Below, piece after piece: positions 35,192-43,984 of a stretch of DNA of 64,000 nt. The first letter of the stretch is position 1. Each line of letters starts with the position of its first letter. The notes below the pieces were generated by a model. The model was not told the DNA's origin. It did no database searches and worked only from the letters and a program-made list of their open reading frames with translations. Position numbers and translations under genes: made by a program. The DNA is from Rhodobacteraceae bacterium M385 (GTDB lineage Bacteria; Pseudomonadota; Alphaproteobacteria; Rhodobacterales; Rhodobacteraceae). The stretch spans positions 3,472,001-3,536,000 of the forward strand of contig CP081102.1 in the NCBI GenBank assembly GCA_025141835.1, written 5' to 3'.

Positions 35192-35944
35192 ATGAGCAAA
35201 CCGATCATGACGAAAGCCACTGCTGTTTGGCTGGTCGACAACACCACGCTGAGCTTTAAGCAAATCGGCGATTTTTGCGGCCTGCACGAGCTGGAAGTTC
35301 AAGGCATTGCCGATGGCGACGTGGCCGCGGGCGTCAAAGGGTTTGACCCGATCGTCAACAACCAGCTGACCCAGGAAGAGATCGACAAAGCCACCGCCGA
35401 TCCCCACCACAAGTTGCAACTGAAGTTTTACTCTGCCGCTGTGGGCGAGGAAAAGCGCCGGGGTCCGCGGTATACGCCGCTGTCCAAGCGCCAGGACCGT
35501 CCGGCCTCGATCCTGTGGCTGGTGAAGTTCCACCCCGAATTGACCGACGGTCAGGTTTCCAAACTGGTGGGCACCACGAAGCCGACCATTCAGGCGATCC
35601 GCGAGCGGACTCACTGGAACATCAACAACATCCAACCCATCGACCCCGTCGCTCTGGGCCTGTGCAAACAGTCCGAGTTGGACGCCGCCGTGCAAAAAGC
35701 CAACGCCAAGAAGCTGGCCGAGGGTGCGGCAATGACCGATGATGAACGTCGCAAACTGGTTTCCACGGAAACCTCGCTTGGGATGGATCTTGATAGCGCT
35801 GTTCCTGCATCCATTGCCGGGTTGGAGACCTTCACCCTCTCCACACCTGATGAGGATGACCAGCCAGAGCATACGCCGGATGCCGACACGTTCTTCAACC
35901 TGCCCGCCAGCAGTGAAGACGATGAGGATGAAGACGAAGGCTAA
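35192..35944 (+). CDS. trcR: DUF1013 family regulator (TrcR type)
   Basis: A 250-residue conserved alphaproteobacterial protein. The N-terminal part (MTKATAVWLVDNTTLSFKQI) and the centre (LVKFHPELTDGQVSKLVGTTKPTIQAIRERTHWN) look like two helix-turn-helix units, and the tail is strongly acidic (SSEDDEDEDEG). Recent annotations name this family cell-cycle transcriptional regulator TrcR, and DNA binding fits the HTH-like segments. GGAGGGATTGAG precedes the ATG at 35192. A longer frame to 35015 reads through the divergent promoter region and is rejected. Confidence 0.88.
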   Translation: MSKPIMTKATAVWLVDNTTLSFKQIGDFCGLHELEVQGIADGDVAAGVKGFDPIVNNQLTQEEIDKATADPHHKLQLKFYSAAVGEEKRRGPRYTPLSKRQDRPASILWLVKFHPELTDGQVSKLVGTTKPTIQAIRERTHWNINNIQPIDPVALGLCKQSELDAAVQKANAKKLAEGAAMTDDERRKLVSTETSLGMDLDSAVPASIAGLETFTLSTPDEDDQPEHTPDADTFFNLPASSEDDEDEDEG

Positions 35945-35949
35945 GCCCG

Positions 35950-36306
35950 ATGATGGAACCTCGTCTGCCCGGAATTTGGTACGCCAGTGACCGACAGACG
36001 GGGTTCTTTCTTGTTCCCGATGGCGCAGACCGCAAGGCGATGTTTCGCCGGTTGTTTACCGCCACGGAAAGCCGCCGCGCCAAAGACGGGGGCGTCGTGG
36101 AAAACGGCTGCTACCTGACAACACCAGACGGCGATCTGTTTCAGGCCATCACTTGGCACGGCAAGCGCCTTGGGGCGTGGCGCCGGGATTTTGCCGAAAG
36201 CACCGAAGCGCAAGGCATTGTAACTGCGCGATTTCATGGGCGACGTTTGATGACTTCCGATGGACGGCGCTATTGGTTCCGCGATTTGGTGGTAGAGCGA
36301 TGGTAA
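35950..36306 (+). CDS. Conserved hypothetical protein, 118 aa
   Basis: An ATG-ATG start 5 bases after the trcR stop gives a 118-residue soluble protein with many aromatic and basic residues (LPGIWYASDRQTGFFLVPDG, LFQAITWHGKRLGAWRRDF, DGRRYWFRDLVVERW). There is no signal peptide or membrane helix. The strand-rich pattern suggests a small beta domain, but I recognise no family. Tight spacing behind trcR suggests co-transcription. Confidence 0.65.
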   Translation: MMEPRLPGIWYASDRQTGFFLVPDGADRKAMFRRLFTATESRRAKDGGVVENGCYLTTPDGDLFQAITWHGKRLGAWRRDFAESTEAQGIVTARFHGRRLMTSDGRRYWFRDLVVERW

Positions 36307-36353
36307 GGCCCGTCGGGGCTGGTCCCGGATTGTCGATCTGTTACGTTTCCCCC

Positions 36354-36941
36354 ATGATCCGCCTCCTATCTTGCCTATGCCTGATGCTTGCCCCCGCCCC
36401 TGTTGCCGCGCAAAACAACCCGCTTTGCCAAGAGCTTTGGCTTAGTCGGAACACTGTCATGGATCGTGCGGGGCAGTGCTTTAGCTCTGTCCTTGGGCAG
36501 GCCGTCTTTGACAATTCCGATTGCGTGGCTACCGAGATTCGCCTGAACCCGCTGGACGCAGAAATAGTGCGATTTGCGCAAGAAGCAGAGGCCCGGGCCA
36601 GTTGCGCCGTTGATACAGAGGCGAACCGCCTGTCCCTTGACGCCCTCCCCTTCCACGCCCGCCTGATGGCGCTGTTTACCGTGCCCGTCAGGGCCGATAG
36701 CGAGCATGGGTGCAGCGACTACCTCGGGGCGCCCATCCCACTTTACGCCGGGATTTCCACCAACATGACCGTCCTGGGCCGGGTGGAAGCGGGTCAGACC
36801 TTCACACTTTCCCATATGCCGTTGCGCGGCGGGTGGGAGTATCTGGAGGTTTTCGACACGCAAGGCACGCCCGTGGCCCACGGATGGGCGCAGGGCCTGC
36901 CAGACGACATGGCCACGATTTGCGCGTTGATTGCGGGGTAG
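36354..36941 (+). CDS. Secreted DUF4453 (YARHG-like) protein with SH3-like C-terminus
   Basis: A 195-residue exported protein. The signal peptide is MIRLLSCLCLMLAPAPVAAQ. The mature part opens with NPLCQELWLSRNTVMDRAGQ and CFSSVLGQAVFDNSDC, the pattern of DUF4453/YARHG domains (a Cys-x-E-L-W-x-x-R-N segment with paired Cys). The C-terminal 80 residues (GCSDYLGAPIPLYAGISTNM onward) resemble a small bacterial SH3-like domain. Function is unknown; an envelope role is likely from export. It is convergent with the SDR gene. Confidence 0.75.
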   Translation: MIRLLSCLCLMLAPAPVAAQNNPLCQELWLSRNTVMDRAGQCFSSVLGQAVFDNSDCVATEIRLNPLDAEIVRFAQEAEARASCAVDTEANRLSLDALPFHARLMALFTVPVRADSEHGCSDYLGAPIPLYAGISTNMTVLGRVEAGQTFTLSHMPLRGGWEYLEVFDTQGTPVAHGWAQGLPDDMATICALIAG

Positions 36942-36956
36942 CGGGCCAACAACGGC

Positions 36957-37766
36957 CTAGTGGGCCGCCGTTGTCACCGAATCAAGCAAAGTGCGCCCGC
37001 CATCGACTGTGATGGTCTCTCCGGTCACGAAACCCGCCCCGTCCGAGGCCAGGAACTGCACCGCCGCTGTGACTTCTCGGGCCGAGGCGATGCGCCCCAA
37101 GGGCGTGCATTCGCGGATCTCTTTGCGCAAGCCATCGGTTTCGTTCAACGAATCCTTCAGGCTCGCGGACATGACAGAGCCGAATGCAACGCCGTTCACG
37201 CGAATACGATGGGGCGCGAAGGCAACCGCCAGGTTGCGCGTGGCTTGATCCAGCGCCGCCGTGGCGATGGAATAGCCCAACAGATCGGGGTGGGTACGCC
37301 GTGCCGCGATGGACGAAATGTTCACAATCGAACCAATCGGCCCGTCTTCGTGGCCATCCGCCTCGGCCTGCGCGATCATCCGTTTTGCGACCGCCTGCGA
37401 CAGGCGCAGGGAAGGGTATAGGTTCTGTTCCAGCATCGCCTCGACGGAAGTATCCGTCGGGTCCAGCGGGTCCGTTGTCATCACCTGCCGCGAAGCGTTC
37501 ACCAAGATATCGATCCGGTCGTAAGCGTCGATCGTGGCCGAGATAAGGTTTTCGACCGTGAGCCGTTCGCGTAAGTCGCCGGAAAAGTAGCGGATGTTTT
37601 CATCGCTGCCTTCAGTTTCGCCGCATTCGTCTTTCAGTCTGGTCTTGTCGCGGTCCGCAAACATGACATTCGCGCCCCGGTCAATAAAATGGCGGGCAAT
37701 CGCAAGCCCAACGCCGTTTGCGGCGCCGGTCACAATGGCGGTCTTACCTTGGATGGAAAGGCTCAT
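36957..37766 (-). CDS. Short-chain dehydrogenase/reductase-like protein lacking the catalytic lysine
   Basis: A 269-residue classical-SDR fold. The cofactor motif TGAANGVG (13-20) and the acidic end of the second strand (ADRD) suggest NAD(H) binding. The catalytic tetrad is incomplete: Asn115, Ser151/152 and Tyr165 are present, but the Y-x-x-x-K motif reads YSIAT, so position 169 is Thr instead of Lys. The N-N-A-G motif is also altered to VNAS. The rest, including GETITVDGGRTL at the end, is normal. It may act on an unusual substrate, bind cofactor without turnover, or be a regulator. Confidence 0.85.
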   Translation of the reverse strand: MSLSIQGKTAIVTGAANGVGLAIARHFIDRGANVMFADRDKTRLKDECGETEGSDENIRYFSGDLRERLTVENLISATIDAYDRIDILVNASRQVMTTDPLDPTDTSVEAMLEQNLYPSLRLSQAVAKRMIAQAEADGHEDGPIGSIVNISSIAARRTHPDLLGYSIATAALDQATRNLAVAFAPHRIRVNGVAFGSVMSASLKDSLNETDGLRKEIRECTPLGRIASAREVTAAVQFLASDGAGFVTGETITVDGGRTLLDSVTTAAH

Positions 37767-37799
37767 CTGGATGATCCCTAGATGTGTGAAAGATGCGTT

Positions 37800-38798
37800 C
37801 TAGCGCTTTGGTTTTCCCAGAGGCTTCACCGCCTCGTAGATTTTGTAGCCCTCTAGCTCTCCCAGCATCGAGCCGGACCCGAAGCAGGATTTAAGGGTCT
37901 CTTCATAAGGCAGATGCCGGTTGGCTACCATGAAAAAGCGGCCCCTTGCCGTCAGGTTGCGGGCGGCTGCTTGGATGAAGGCGCGGCCAATTTCCGGATC
38001 TGCGCGCCGGCCCGTGTGGAAGGGCGGGTTGCAGATAATCGCGTCATAGGGGGCTTCCGGCGTGAAGCGTGTGACATCGGCCCAATGGAAATCGGCGCGA
38101 GGGTCTTCAACGTTGACCTGTGCCGCCTCCAGCATGGCGTGGTCGGCCTCGATCAGATCAAGGGTTTCAATCCCCTCCTGCTCGGCCAGAACCTCGGCGG
38201 CCAAATAGCCCCACCCGGCCCCGAAATCCGCGACTCGGCCCTTAAGTTCTGGCAGTAGCGCCACAAGGATTTCAGACCCACGATCAGGCCCATCCACGCT
38301 GAAGCCGCCGGGAACGGTCATATAGCCGTGCTCGCCCACTTCCGGCGTTACGATCCAATCGAGCACCTCTGCCGGGATCGCATCGGGGCGACGCAGCCAT
38401 GCCAATTTGCCGTGTGCCTTGGAGTAGACGTGATCGACCGCAAACACCCGCTTGAGCTGTTTTACAATCGCCTCGATCCCCTCTTCCTTCTGGCCATCGA
38501 CCATCAATAGCCCGCCCGGCGGGATTTGGCCCAACGCCTCGGCAATTGCCGAAAGCGTTCCGGCACGGGATTTGGTGATCTGCACAAGGGCACTGGTGAA
38601 CGTGCCCTCGGCCTCTACCATCACGTTTTGGCCACGGGCCTCCAGCCGGTCGTAATCCGGCGCGAAGCCTTGCACGCAGGTCACATCAACCAGTGCAGAA
38701 AAGTCACTGTCGGCGCGTGCTTGCAGCACCAGAACAGCACCGGAAGGCGCCTCTAAGTCGCCGCTATCAAGGGCGAGGGTCCATCTATCGGGGGTCAT
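37800..38798 (-). CDS. rsmC: 16S rRNA (guanine-N2)-methyltransferase, RsmC-like
   Basis: A 332-residue class I SAM-dependent methyltransferase of the RsmC/RlmG layout: a catalytically inactive N-terminal half of the same fold, and a C-terminal active half with motif I DFGAGWG (191-197) and the catalytic N-P-P-F-H (257-261) typical of N2-guanine methylation. E. coli RsmC modifies G1207 of 16S rRNA. Site specificity here is inferred from the family. It sits 33 bases after the SDR gene in genome order and 15 bases before clpS. Confidence 0.87.
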   Translation of the reverse strand: MTPDRWTLALDSGDLEAPSGAVLVLQARADSDFSALVDVTCVQGFAPDYDRLEARGQNVMVEAEGTFTSALVQITKSRAGTLSAIAEALGQIPPGGLLMVDGQKEEGIEAIVKQLKRVFAVDHVYSKAHGKLAWLRRPDAIPAEVLDWIVTPEVGEHGYMTVPGGFSVDGPDRGSEILVALLPELKGRVADFGAGWGYLAAEVLAEQEGIETLDLIEADHAMLEAAQVNVEDPRADFHWADVTRFTPEAPYDAIICNPPFHTGRRADPEIGRAFIQAAARNLTARGRFFMVANRHLPYEETLKSCFGSGSMLGELEGYKIYEAVKPLGKPKR

Positions 38799-38813
38799 AA
38801 GATCAGAGGAGGA

Positions 38814-39164
38814 TTACTCCTCCTTCTCCATCGTGCATTGCAGGGGGTGTTGGTTGCGGCGGGCGAAGTCCATCACCTGCGCCACCTTGGTTTCAGCAAT
38901 CTCGTGCGAGAAGACGCCCACAACCGCAAGTCCCTTTTTGTGAACCACAAGCATAATTTCCACCGCGGCGGAATGGGTGATGCCAAAGAACCGCTCTAAC
39001 ACATGCACGACGAACTCCATCGGCGTGTAGTCATCGTTAAGCAGCATCACCTTATACATCGGCGGCCGTTGGGTCTTTGTTTTGGTCTTCGTCGCAAGCG
39101 AGACGTCGCCGTCTCCGGTATCGACGTCGTCGGGCTCATCTGCCATCATTTGAAGTGTCGTCAT
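38814..39164 (-). CDS. clpS: ATP-dependent Clp protease adaptor ClpS
   Basis: A 116-residue ClpS, the adaptor that hands N-degron substrates to ClpAP. A disordered acidic and Lys/Thr-rich N-terminus is followed by the core YKVMLLNDDYTPMEFVVHVL, FFGITHSAAVEIMLVVHKKG and GVFSHEIAETKVAQVMDFAR. Candidate starts are at 39164, 39149 and 39146. I use 39164, which has no strong ribosome-binding site, so the N-terminus is uncertain. It is divergent from the HAD gene. Confidence 0.94.
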   Translation of the reverse strand: MTTLQMMADEPDDVDTGDGDVSLATKTKTKTQRPPMYKVMLLNDDYTPMEFVVHVLERFFGITHSAAVEIMLVVHKKGLAVVGVFSHEIAETKVAQVMDFARRNQHPLQCTMEKEE

Positions 39165-39242
39165 GAAGTCTGATCCCGGTTCCAAGTCCCGTGGTTAGTC
39201 CGCAGTATATAAGACTGCAATCGATTCCGAAAAGAGGTTGAT

Positions 39243-39944
39243 ATGGGCGAAGGGTTAAGCGTGATCGGTTTTGATGCCGATGATACGCTTTGGCAGAACG
39301 AAAGTTTCTTTCGTTTGACCGAAGACAGGTTCGCCGAATTACTGGCCGATTACGCCGAAGATACCCACCTGCGCGAACGCTTGTTGGAGTTTGAGGTTCA
39401 GAATATCGGGCATTATGGCTTTGGAATTAAAGGCTTCATGCTTTCGATGATCGAAACCGCGGTTGCGGTGACTGACGGGCGCGTTGAAGGCCGTGTCATC
39501 AGTCAGATACTTGAGATGGGCCAGGAAATGCTGCGCCACCCAATCCACTTGCTGCCCTATGTGGAAGAAACTCTGGGTCGGTTAACGGACCGATATCCAT
39601 TGGTTTTGATCACGAAGGGCGACCTTTTGCATCAGGAGCAGAAGCTGGCCGCCAGCGGCTTGGGCGATTTGTTCGCCGCCGTCGAGATCGTGTCCGAGAA
39701 GCACCCTGCCACCTATGATCACGCTTTTTCGATCCACGGCAAGGGGCCAAAGCACGCGATGATGGTGGGTAATTCGTTGAAATCCGATATCCGCCCCGCA
39801 CTCGATGTAGGGGCTCATGCGGTCTACGTGCCCCATGGGGTCACTTGGGCGCTGGAACATGCTGAAACACCTGAAGGGCATCCGAAATTCCACGAGCTCC
39901 CCGACCTAAGCGGGCTGACCGCGCTGATTGATGGGCTTGAGTGA
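39243..39944 (+). CDS. HAD-superfamily hydrolase
   Basis: A 233-residue haloacid dehalogenase-like phosphatase. Motif I is FDADDT (nucleophile Asp11, acid/base Asp13), motif II Thr is in VLITKGD, motif III Lys is in SEKHPATY, and motif IV is GNSLKSDIRPA. A helical cap lies between motifs I and II (about 20-100). The substrate is unknown. A purine-rich stretch (AAAAGAGG) precedes the ATG. An MFS permease starts 8 bases after its stop, so the two may form a transcript. Confidence 0.87.
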   Translation: MGEGLSVIGFDADDTLWQNESFFRLTEDRFAELLADYAEDTHLRERLLEFEVQNIGHYGFGIKGFMLSMIETAVAVTDGRVEGRVISQILEMGQEMLRHPIHLLPYVEETLGRLTDRYPLVLITKGDLLHQEQKLAASGLGDLFAAVEIVSEKHPATYDHAFSIHGKGPKHAMMVGNSLKSDIRPALDVGAHAVYVPHGVTWALEHAETPEGHPKFHELPDLSGLTALIDGLE

Positions 39945-39952
39945 GGTCACCG

Positions 39953-41119
39953 ATGCCCCCCGCCCCAAACCACCGGGTTCTGGCCGCAGTTCTTGGATCG
40001 GTTCAAATCCTCACATGGGGTAGCTCTTTCTACCTTCTGGCGATCCTTGCCCCGCCCATCACCCAAGACACGGGGTGGAGCGCCTATGCCGTGACCGGCG
40101 GCATCTCTCTTGCGCTTCTGGCCTCGGCTTTGGCGGCTGGTCCGGTGGGCCGCGCGATCAACCGGCACGGGGGGCGGTCCGTCATGTCCGCCGGGGTGAT
40201 ACTGTTGAGCATAGGGCTCTTCCTGCTCGCGCTTGCCCCAAACCTACCGGTCTACCTATTTGCGTGGGTCGTGATCGGCGCTGCCATGGCCGCCACTTTG
40301 TACGAAGCCGCCTTCTCCACCCTGTCGCAGATTTTCGGGGGAGAGGCGCGGCGGGCTATTACCGCGCTGACCCTTGTGGGCGGGTTCAGCGCCACGCTCT
40401 GCTGGCCGCTTTCCGCCCTGCTGGTCGAGGCTTGGGGCTGGCGCGGCACCTGCGCAACCTACGCCGTTTTGCACCTTGCCGTGACCCTGCCGCTCTGCCG
40501 CTTCGGCTTGCCTCGGGCCACGTCACCGCCCGCAACAGCCGAGGACGACGCCCCTTCCGTTGCCCCAATCCCTTGGCGTGATCCGCGCCTTTGCGCCATT
40601 GCCTTGGCGGGCGTGTGCCTTGTGTTCATCTTCTCGACCGTGGCCCTCCACCTGCCCCGGCTTCTGGTGGCCAGTGGCTATGACCTCGCCCAAGCGGCAG
40701 CTTTGGGGGCGGTGATCGGGCCTTCCCAGGTGGGCGCCCGCTTGGTCGAGATGTTGGGTGGCGGGCGTCATTCGCCGCTGACAACTATGGTCGTCTCCAC
40801 CTTTTGCGTCGCGGGCGGCCTTGGCGCCCTGTCGTTCCACGCGCCCGCTGCCCTGTGTCTCATAATCTACGGCATGGGCTTGGGTCTTTGGACGATTGCG
40901 CGGGGCACCGTGCCTTTGGCGTTGTTCGGCCCGGCGGCCTATCCTGCCACGATGGCCCGCTTGGCCCTGCCCATCCTTAGCGTCTCGGCTCTGGCGCCGC
41001 TGGTGGGGCTTGGGATGCTGCCCGCCCTTGGCCCAATCGGCACGTTGCAGGCCCTCTCTGCAATCGGCTGCCTGCCCTGCCTTCTCGCGGTTTTATTATG
41101 GCAGCGACGCCCCCGCTAA
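39953..41119 (+). CDS. MFS transporter
   Basis: A 388-residue major facilitator with about 12 helices in two bundles. The loop 2-3 motif A is weak but present (GPVGRAINRHGGRSVM). The sequence QILTWGSSFYLLAILAPPI at the start and RGTVPLALFGPAAYPATMAR late in the protein resemble a subgroup of proteobacterial MFS proteins without assigned substrates. GAGG precedes the ATG at 39953; GTG at 39941 is a possible alternative. It follows a HAD hydrolase and precedes a CDP-alcohol transferase. Confidence 0.87.
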   Translation: MPPAPNHRVLAAVLGSVQILTWGSSFYLLAILAPPITQDTGWSAYAVTGGISLALLASALAAGPVGRAINRHGGRSVMSAGVILLSIGLFLLALAPNLPVYLFAWVVIGAAMAATLYEAAFSTLSQIFGGEARRAITALTLVGGFSATLCWPLSALLVEAWGWRGTCATYAVLHLAVTLPLCRFGLPRATSPPATAEDDAPSVAPIPWRDPRLCAIALAGVCLVFIFSTVALHLPRLLVASGYDLAQAAALGAVIGPSQVGARLVEMLGGGRHSPLTTMVVSTFCVAGGLGALSFHAPAALCLIIYGMGLGLWTIARGTVPLALFGPAAYPATMARLALPILSVSALAPLVGLGMLPALGPIGTLQALSAIGCLPCLLAVLLWQRRPR

Positions 41120-41166
41120 CAAACCTGTGCATTGACCGGAATGCCTCTCCAAGCCATGACGCCCCC

Positions 41167-41778
41167 ATGATCGATGCCCGCCTCTTGCCCTTGCAGCGTA
41201 TGCTGATGCAGCCCCCCGCCCGGTGGCTGGTGGCCCGTGGCGTACGCGCCGATCAGATCACGCTGATTGGATGTGGCATCGGCCTGCTGGCCGCACTTGC
41301 TGCCGCCTTCGAGATCTACCCCCTGGCTCTTTTGGGCCTGGCCCTAAACCGCTTGGCCGATGGTCTGGACGGCGCCGTTGCCCGCCTGACCACACCCACC
41401 GATCGCGGAGCGTTTCTGGATATCGCCCTGGATTTCGTCTTCTACGCCGCCTTCCCCATCGGCTTCATCTTCGCAAATCCCGCGATCAATGGCCTACCCG
41501 GTGCGGTCCTGATCGCCTGCTTTGTCCTCACGGGCACCTCGTTCCTCGCCTATTCGATCATCGCGGAACGGCGCGGCCTGCAAGCAACCGACTACCCCTC
41601 CAAGGGCATCTACTACCTGGGCGGCTTGGCCGAGGGGGCAGAAACCATCGCCATCTTTGCCGCCTTCTGCCTATTTCCCTCCGCTTTCGTCTGGATCGCA
41701 TGGGGCTTCTCTGCGGTTTGCATCGTCACTGCCGCCACCCGTTACATGGCCGGTTGGCATGTCTTCGACGCGCCCTGA
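41167..41778 (+). CDS. CDP-alcohol phosphatidyltransferase family protein
   Basis: A 203-residue membrane enzyme of the CDP-alcohol phosphotransferase family. The signature D-x2-D-G-x2-A-R-x8-G-x3-D-x3-D is complete: Asp65, Asp68, Gly69, then Gly81, Asp85 and Asp89. About six helices follow the usual layout. It transfers a phosphatidyl or related group from a CDP-activated lipid to an alcohol; the alcohol is not predictable. The ATG at 41167 begins 48 bases past the MFS stop; an in-frame ATG at 41098 would overlap the MFS gene. Confidence 0.88.
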   Translation: MIDARLLPLQRMLMQPPARWLVARGVRADQITLIGCGIGLLAALAAAFEIYPLALLGLALNRLADGLDGAVARLTTPTDRGAFLDIALDFVFYAAFPIGFIFANPAINGLPGAVLIACFVLTGTSFLAYSIIAERRGLQATDYPSKGIYYLGGLAEGAETIAIFAAFCLFPSAFVWIAWGFSAVCIVTAATRYMAGWHVFDAP

Positions 41779-41840
41779 GCGCAGGCCGCACCGCCCCATT
41801 CACCTTGGCCGTACAACTCCCCCCGGAGGGATCCCGCACT

Positions 41841-41872
41841 CTGCCAAAGCCACCTAACCCAACCTTTGGCAG
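41841..41872. repeat. 9-bp inverted repeat between convergent genes
   Basis: CTGCCAAAG (41841-41849) and CTTTGGCAG (41864-41872) are perfect inverted copies around a 14-base loop. They lie between the ends of the CDP-alcohol transferase gene (plus) and the quinone reductase gene (minus), where a bidirectional terminator would be expected. There is no T run, so termination strength is doubtful. Confidence 0.5.
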
Positions 41873-41896
41873 ACCACCGTCCGCCCCAAGGGCCGT

Positions 41897-42880
41897 TCAA
41901 GCGACCTTCAACACAATCTTTCCAATGTGAGCGCTGGATTCCATCCGCCTATGGGCCTCATCCGCCTTCTCGAACGCAAAGGCCTGATCCATCACCGGAG
42001 CGACCCTTCCCGCCACCAACAAAGGCCATACCTTGTCGCGCAACTCAGCGGCAATTTTCGCCTTCGCCCCGTCTGACTGTGGCCGCAGGGTCGAGCCCGA
42101 AATCGTCAGCCGTCGCACCATCAATTGCGCGAAATTCAGCTCCACCTTCGGCCCCTGCAAGAACGCAATCTGCTGCAAATGCCCGTCATCGGCCAAAGCC
42201 TTGACGTTGCGCGGCAGGTATTCCCCGCCCACCATATCCAGGATCACATCCGCCCCGCCCACGTCCTTCATGGCCGCCACGAAATCCGCGTCGCGATAGT
42301 TAATCGCCTGTTCGGCTCCCAGAGCCTCGCAAGCCGCGCATTTCTCGGCAGAGCCCGCCGTGGTGAACACTCTCGCCCCAAAAACACGCGCCAACTGGAT
42401 CGCTGTCGTGCCGATCCCGCTCGATCCGCCATGAACGAGAAACCTCTGCCCGGCCCTCAGACCCGCGCGCATAAATACGTTGCTCCAAACCGTGAAAAAC
42501 GTCTCCGGCAAAGCCGCGGCTTGGGCCATCGACAGGCCCTCGGGCACCGGCAGTGCGTGGTCTTGGTGGGTCACGACCTGCTCGGCATAGCCGCCGCCCG
42601 GCAATAACGCACAGACCGCATCACCCACAGCCCACCGCGTCACGCCGGGACCAACGGCGGCCACCCGGCCCGAACATTCCAAGCCCGGCAAATCAGACGC
42701 CCCCGGCGGCGGTGCATAGCTGCCCGCCCGTTGCAACGCATCGGGGCGGTTCACCCCCGCATGGTCCACCGCAATCAAGATCTGTTCCGCCCCCGGCGAC
42801 GGAATCGGACGCTCACACAGGCGCAGCACGTGCGGCCCGCCGGGTTTCGCAATCTCAACAGCCCGCATCATGTCTGCCAT
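41897..42880 (-). CDS. Zinc-independent quinone oxidoreductase (MDR family, PIG3-like)
   Basis: A 327-residue medium-chain dehydrogenase/reductase of the quinone oxidoreductase class. The catalytic domain opens MRAVEIAKPGGPHVLRL and lacks the zinc ligands of alcohol dehydrogenases. The cofactor domain has the A-A-x-x-G-V-like loop HGGSSGIGTTAIQLARVFGA, and GYAEQVV precedes it. It would use NADPH to reduce quinones or enones in the cytoplasm. I use 42880, which has GAGGGA at good spacing; ATG codons at 42907 and 42886 are alternatives. Confidence 0.88.
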   Translation of the reverse strand: MADMMRAVEIAKPGGPHVLRLCERPIPSPGAEQILIAVDHAGVNRPDALQRAGSYAPPPGASDLPGLECSGRVAAVGPGVTRWAVGDAVCALLPGGGYAEQVVTHQDHALPVPEGLSMAQAAALPETFFTVWSNVFMRAGLRAGQRFLVHGGSSGIGTTAIQLARVFGARVFTTAGSAEKCAACEALGAEQAINYRDADFVAAMKDVGGADVILDMVGGEYLPRNVKALADDGHLQQIAFLQGPKVELNFAQLMVRRLTISGSTLRPQSDGAKAKIAAELRDKVWPLLVAGRVAPVMDQAFAFEKADEAHRRMESSAHIGKIVLKVA

Positions 42881-42910
42881 TTCCATCCCTCGTTTTGCAT
42901 CGTTCATATT

Positions 42911-42943
42911 GCGCCGAAGGCGCCCCCGCCGCCCAAAGGGCGG
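42911..42943. repeat. Two small GC hairpins between the coq9 end and the quinone reductase start
   Basis: GCGCC-GAA-GGCGC (42911-42923) and CCGCCC-AAA-GGGCGG (42929-42943) are adjacent short hairpins in the gap just past the coq9 stop. They may modulate read-through from coq9 into the quinone reductase gene. No T run follows. Confidence 0.4.
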
Positions 42944-42945
42944 GT

Positions 42946-43632
42946 CTACGCCGGAGGCGTCCAGCGGCCCGGCAAATCATCTTGCTCCGCCCCGCGCGGC
43001 GCGCGCACAGCGGCCGCGAAGCGGTCGAGCCCGGCGGCAAACGGCTTCATCAGGGCCGATCCGCGCACCTTCGCTTTGATCTCTTCAATCTTCATCACAT
43101 CGCCAATGCGTCGATCCAGAAATTCCCAGCTGGCCCCGTGGCCCTCGGATTGATCTCCCAGCCAAAACAGGACCGTGGCCGAATATACTCCCGCCAGCGT
43201 TGCGCGCTTGGTGTACCAGTTCAAATCCCGGCTGCTGTCCCCCAATCCGGTCCAGATCACATCAGCGGTTTCCCACATCAGCTTGGCCCCGTCGGCAGCA
43301 TGGATCGGCAAGGCAAACAACGTCGCCCCCCGGCGCACGGTCTCTTTATCTGCTGCGACCAGTTCCAACCGCCGCTTCACCGCAAATGTGACCCTGTCGC
43401 GAAACCGCATGGCGCCCAGATCGGCACCCGCCAAGGCCTCAGCCAAGGCCCGGTCCGCGCGGCGATGGAACGCCATCGCCAGGTCAACGGCCCCGCGCGG
43501 GAAAAGCGCCCGCGCGTCGGCAATGGATACACCCGCATCATGGGCAGAGGCTTCAAAAGTCACCTGCGACCAGCCGTCGAAAGGCACGTGCAGGCGGGCG
43601 GCGTCGAGGATGGCATCACTCATATCGGTCAT
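42946..43632 (-). CDS. COQ9 family ubiquinone biosynthesis protein
   Basis: A 228-residue COQ9-like protein. The N-terminal region has a TetR-like helical pattern (ILDAARLHVPFDGWSQVTFE, AHDAGVSIADARALFPRGA), and the C-terminal part carries LNWYTKRATLAGVYSATVLF, the hallmark of COQ9 proteins that bind lipids and assist the COQ7 hydroxylation step of ubiquinone synthesis. AAGGAGA stands ahead of the ATG at 43632. A quinone oxidoreductase gene lies just downstream, which is consistent with quinone metabolism. Confidence 0.9.
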   Translation of the reverse strand: MTDMSDAILDAARLHVPFDGWSQVTFEASAHDAGVSIADARALFPRGAVDLAMAFHRRADRALAEALAGADLGAMRFRDRVTFAVKRRLELVAADKETVRRGATLFALPIHAADGAKLMWETADVIWTGLGDSSRDLNWYTKRATLAGVYSATVLFWLGDQSEGHGASWEFLDRRIGDVMKIEEIKAKVRGSALMKPFAAGLDRFAAAVRAPRGAEQDDLPGRWTPPA

Positions 43633-43736
43633 TCGCGGTCTCCTTATCCCTTGGCTAGACAAGATAGAGGGCAATTGCTATAGCGCCACTTCCTGCAGAT
43701 CCTTGCAATTCTAACCTAGAAAGGTGGTGACACCAC

Positions 43737-43943
43737 ATGCAGGTCAGTGTTCGCGACAACAATGTCGATCAAGCGCTCCGTGCTCTGAAGAAAAAACTTC
43801 AGCGCGAAGGCGTCTTTCGTGAAATGAAGCTCAAGCAGCATTACGAAAAACCCTCGGAGAAACGCGCACGCGAGAAGGCGGAAGCAATCCGTCGTGCCCG
43901 CAAACTGGCGCGCAAAAAGCTCCAGCGCGAAGGGATGCTCTAA
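43737..43943 (+). CDS. rpsU: 30S ribosomal protein bS21
   Basis: A 68-residue bS21. The sequence MQVSVRDNNVDQALRALKKKLQREG, in outline, followed by a long Arg/Lys-rich helix (KRAREKAEAIRRARKLARKK), is typical of alphaproteobacterial S21. AAAGGTGG precedes the ATG. It stands alone, divergent from coq9, with a strong terminator 41 bases beyond its stop, so it is probably monocistronic. Confidence 0.97.
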   Translation: MQVSVRDNNVDQALRALKKKLQREGVFREMKLKQHYEKPSEKRAREKAEAIRRARKLARKKLQREGML

Positions 43944-43984
43944 GTAGCCCCGCGTCGGTCGCACATGCGAATCGTTAAGAATTG

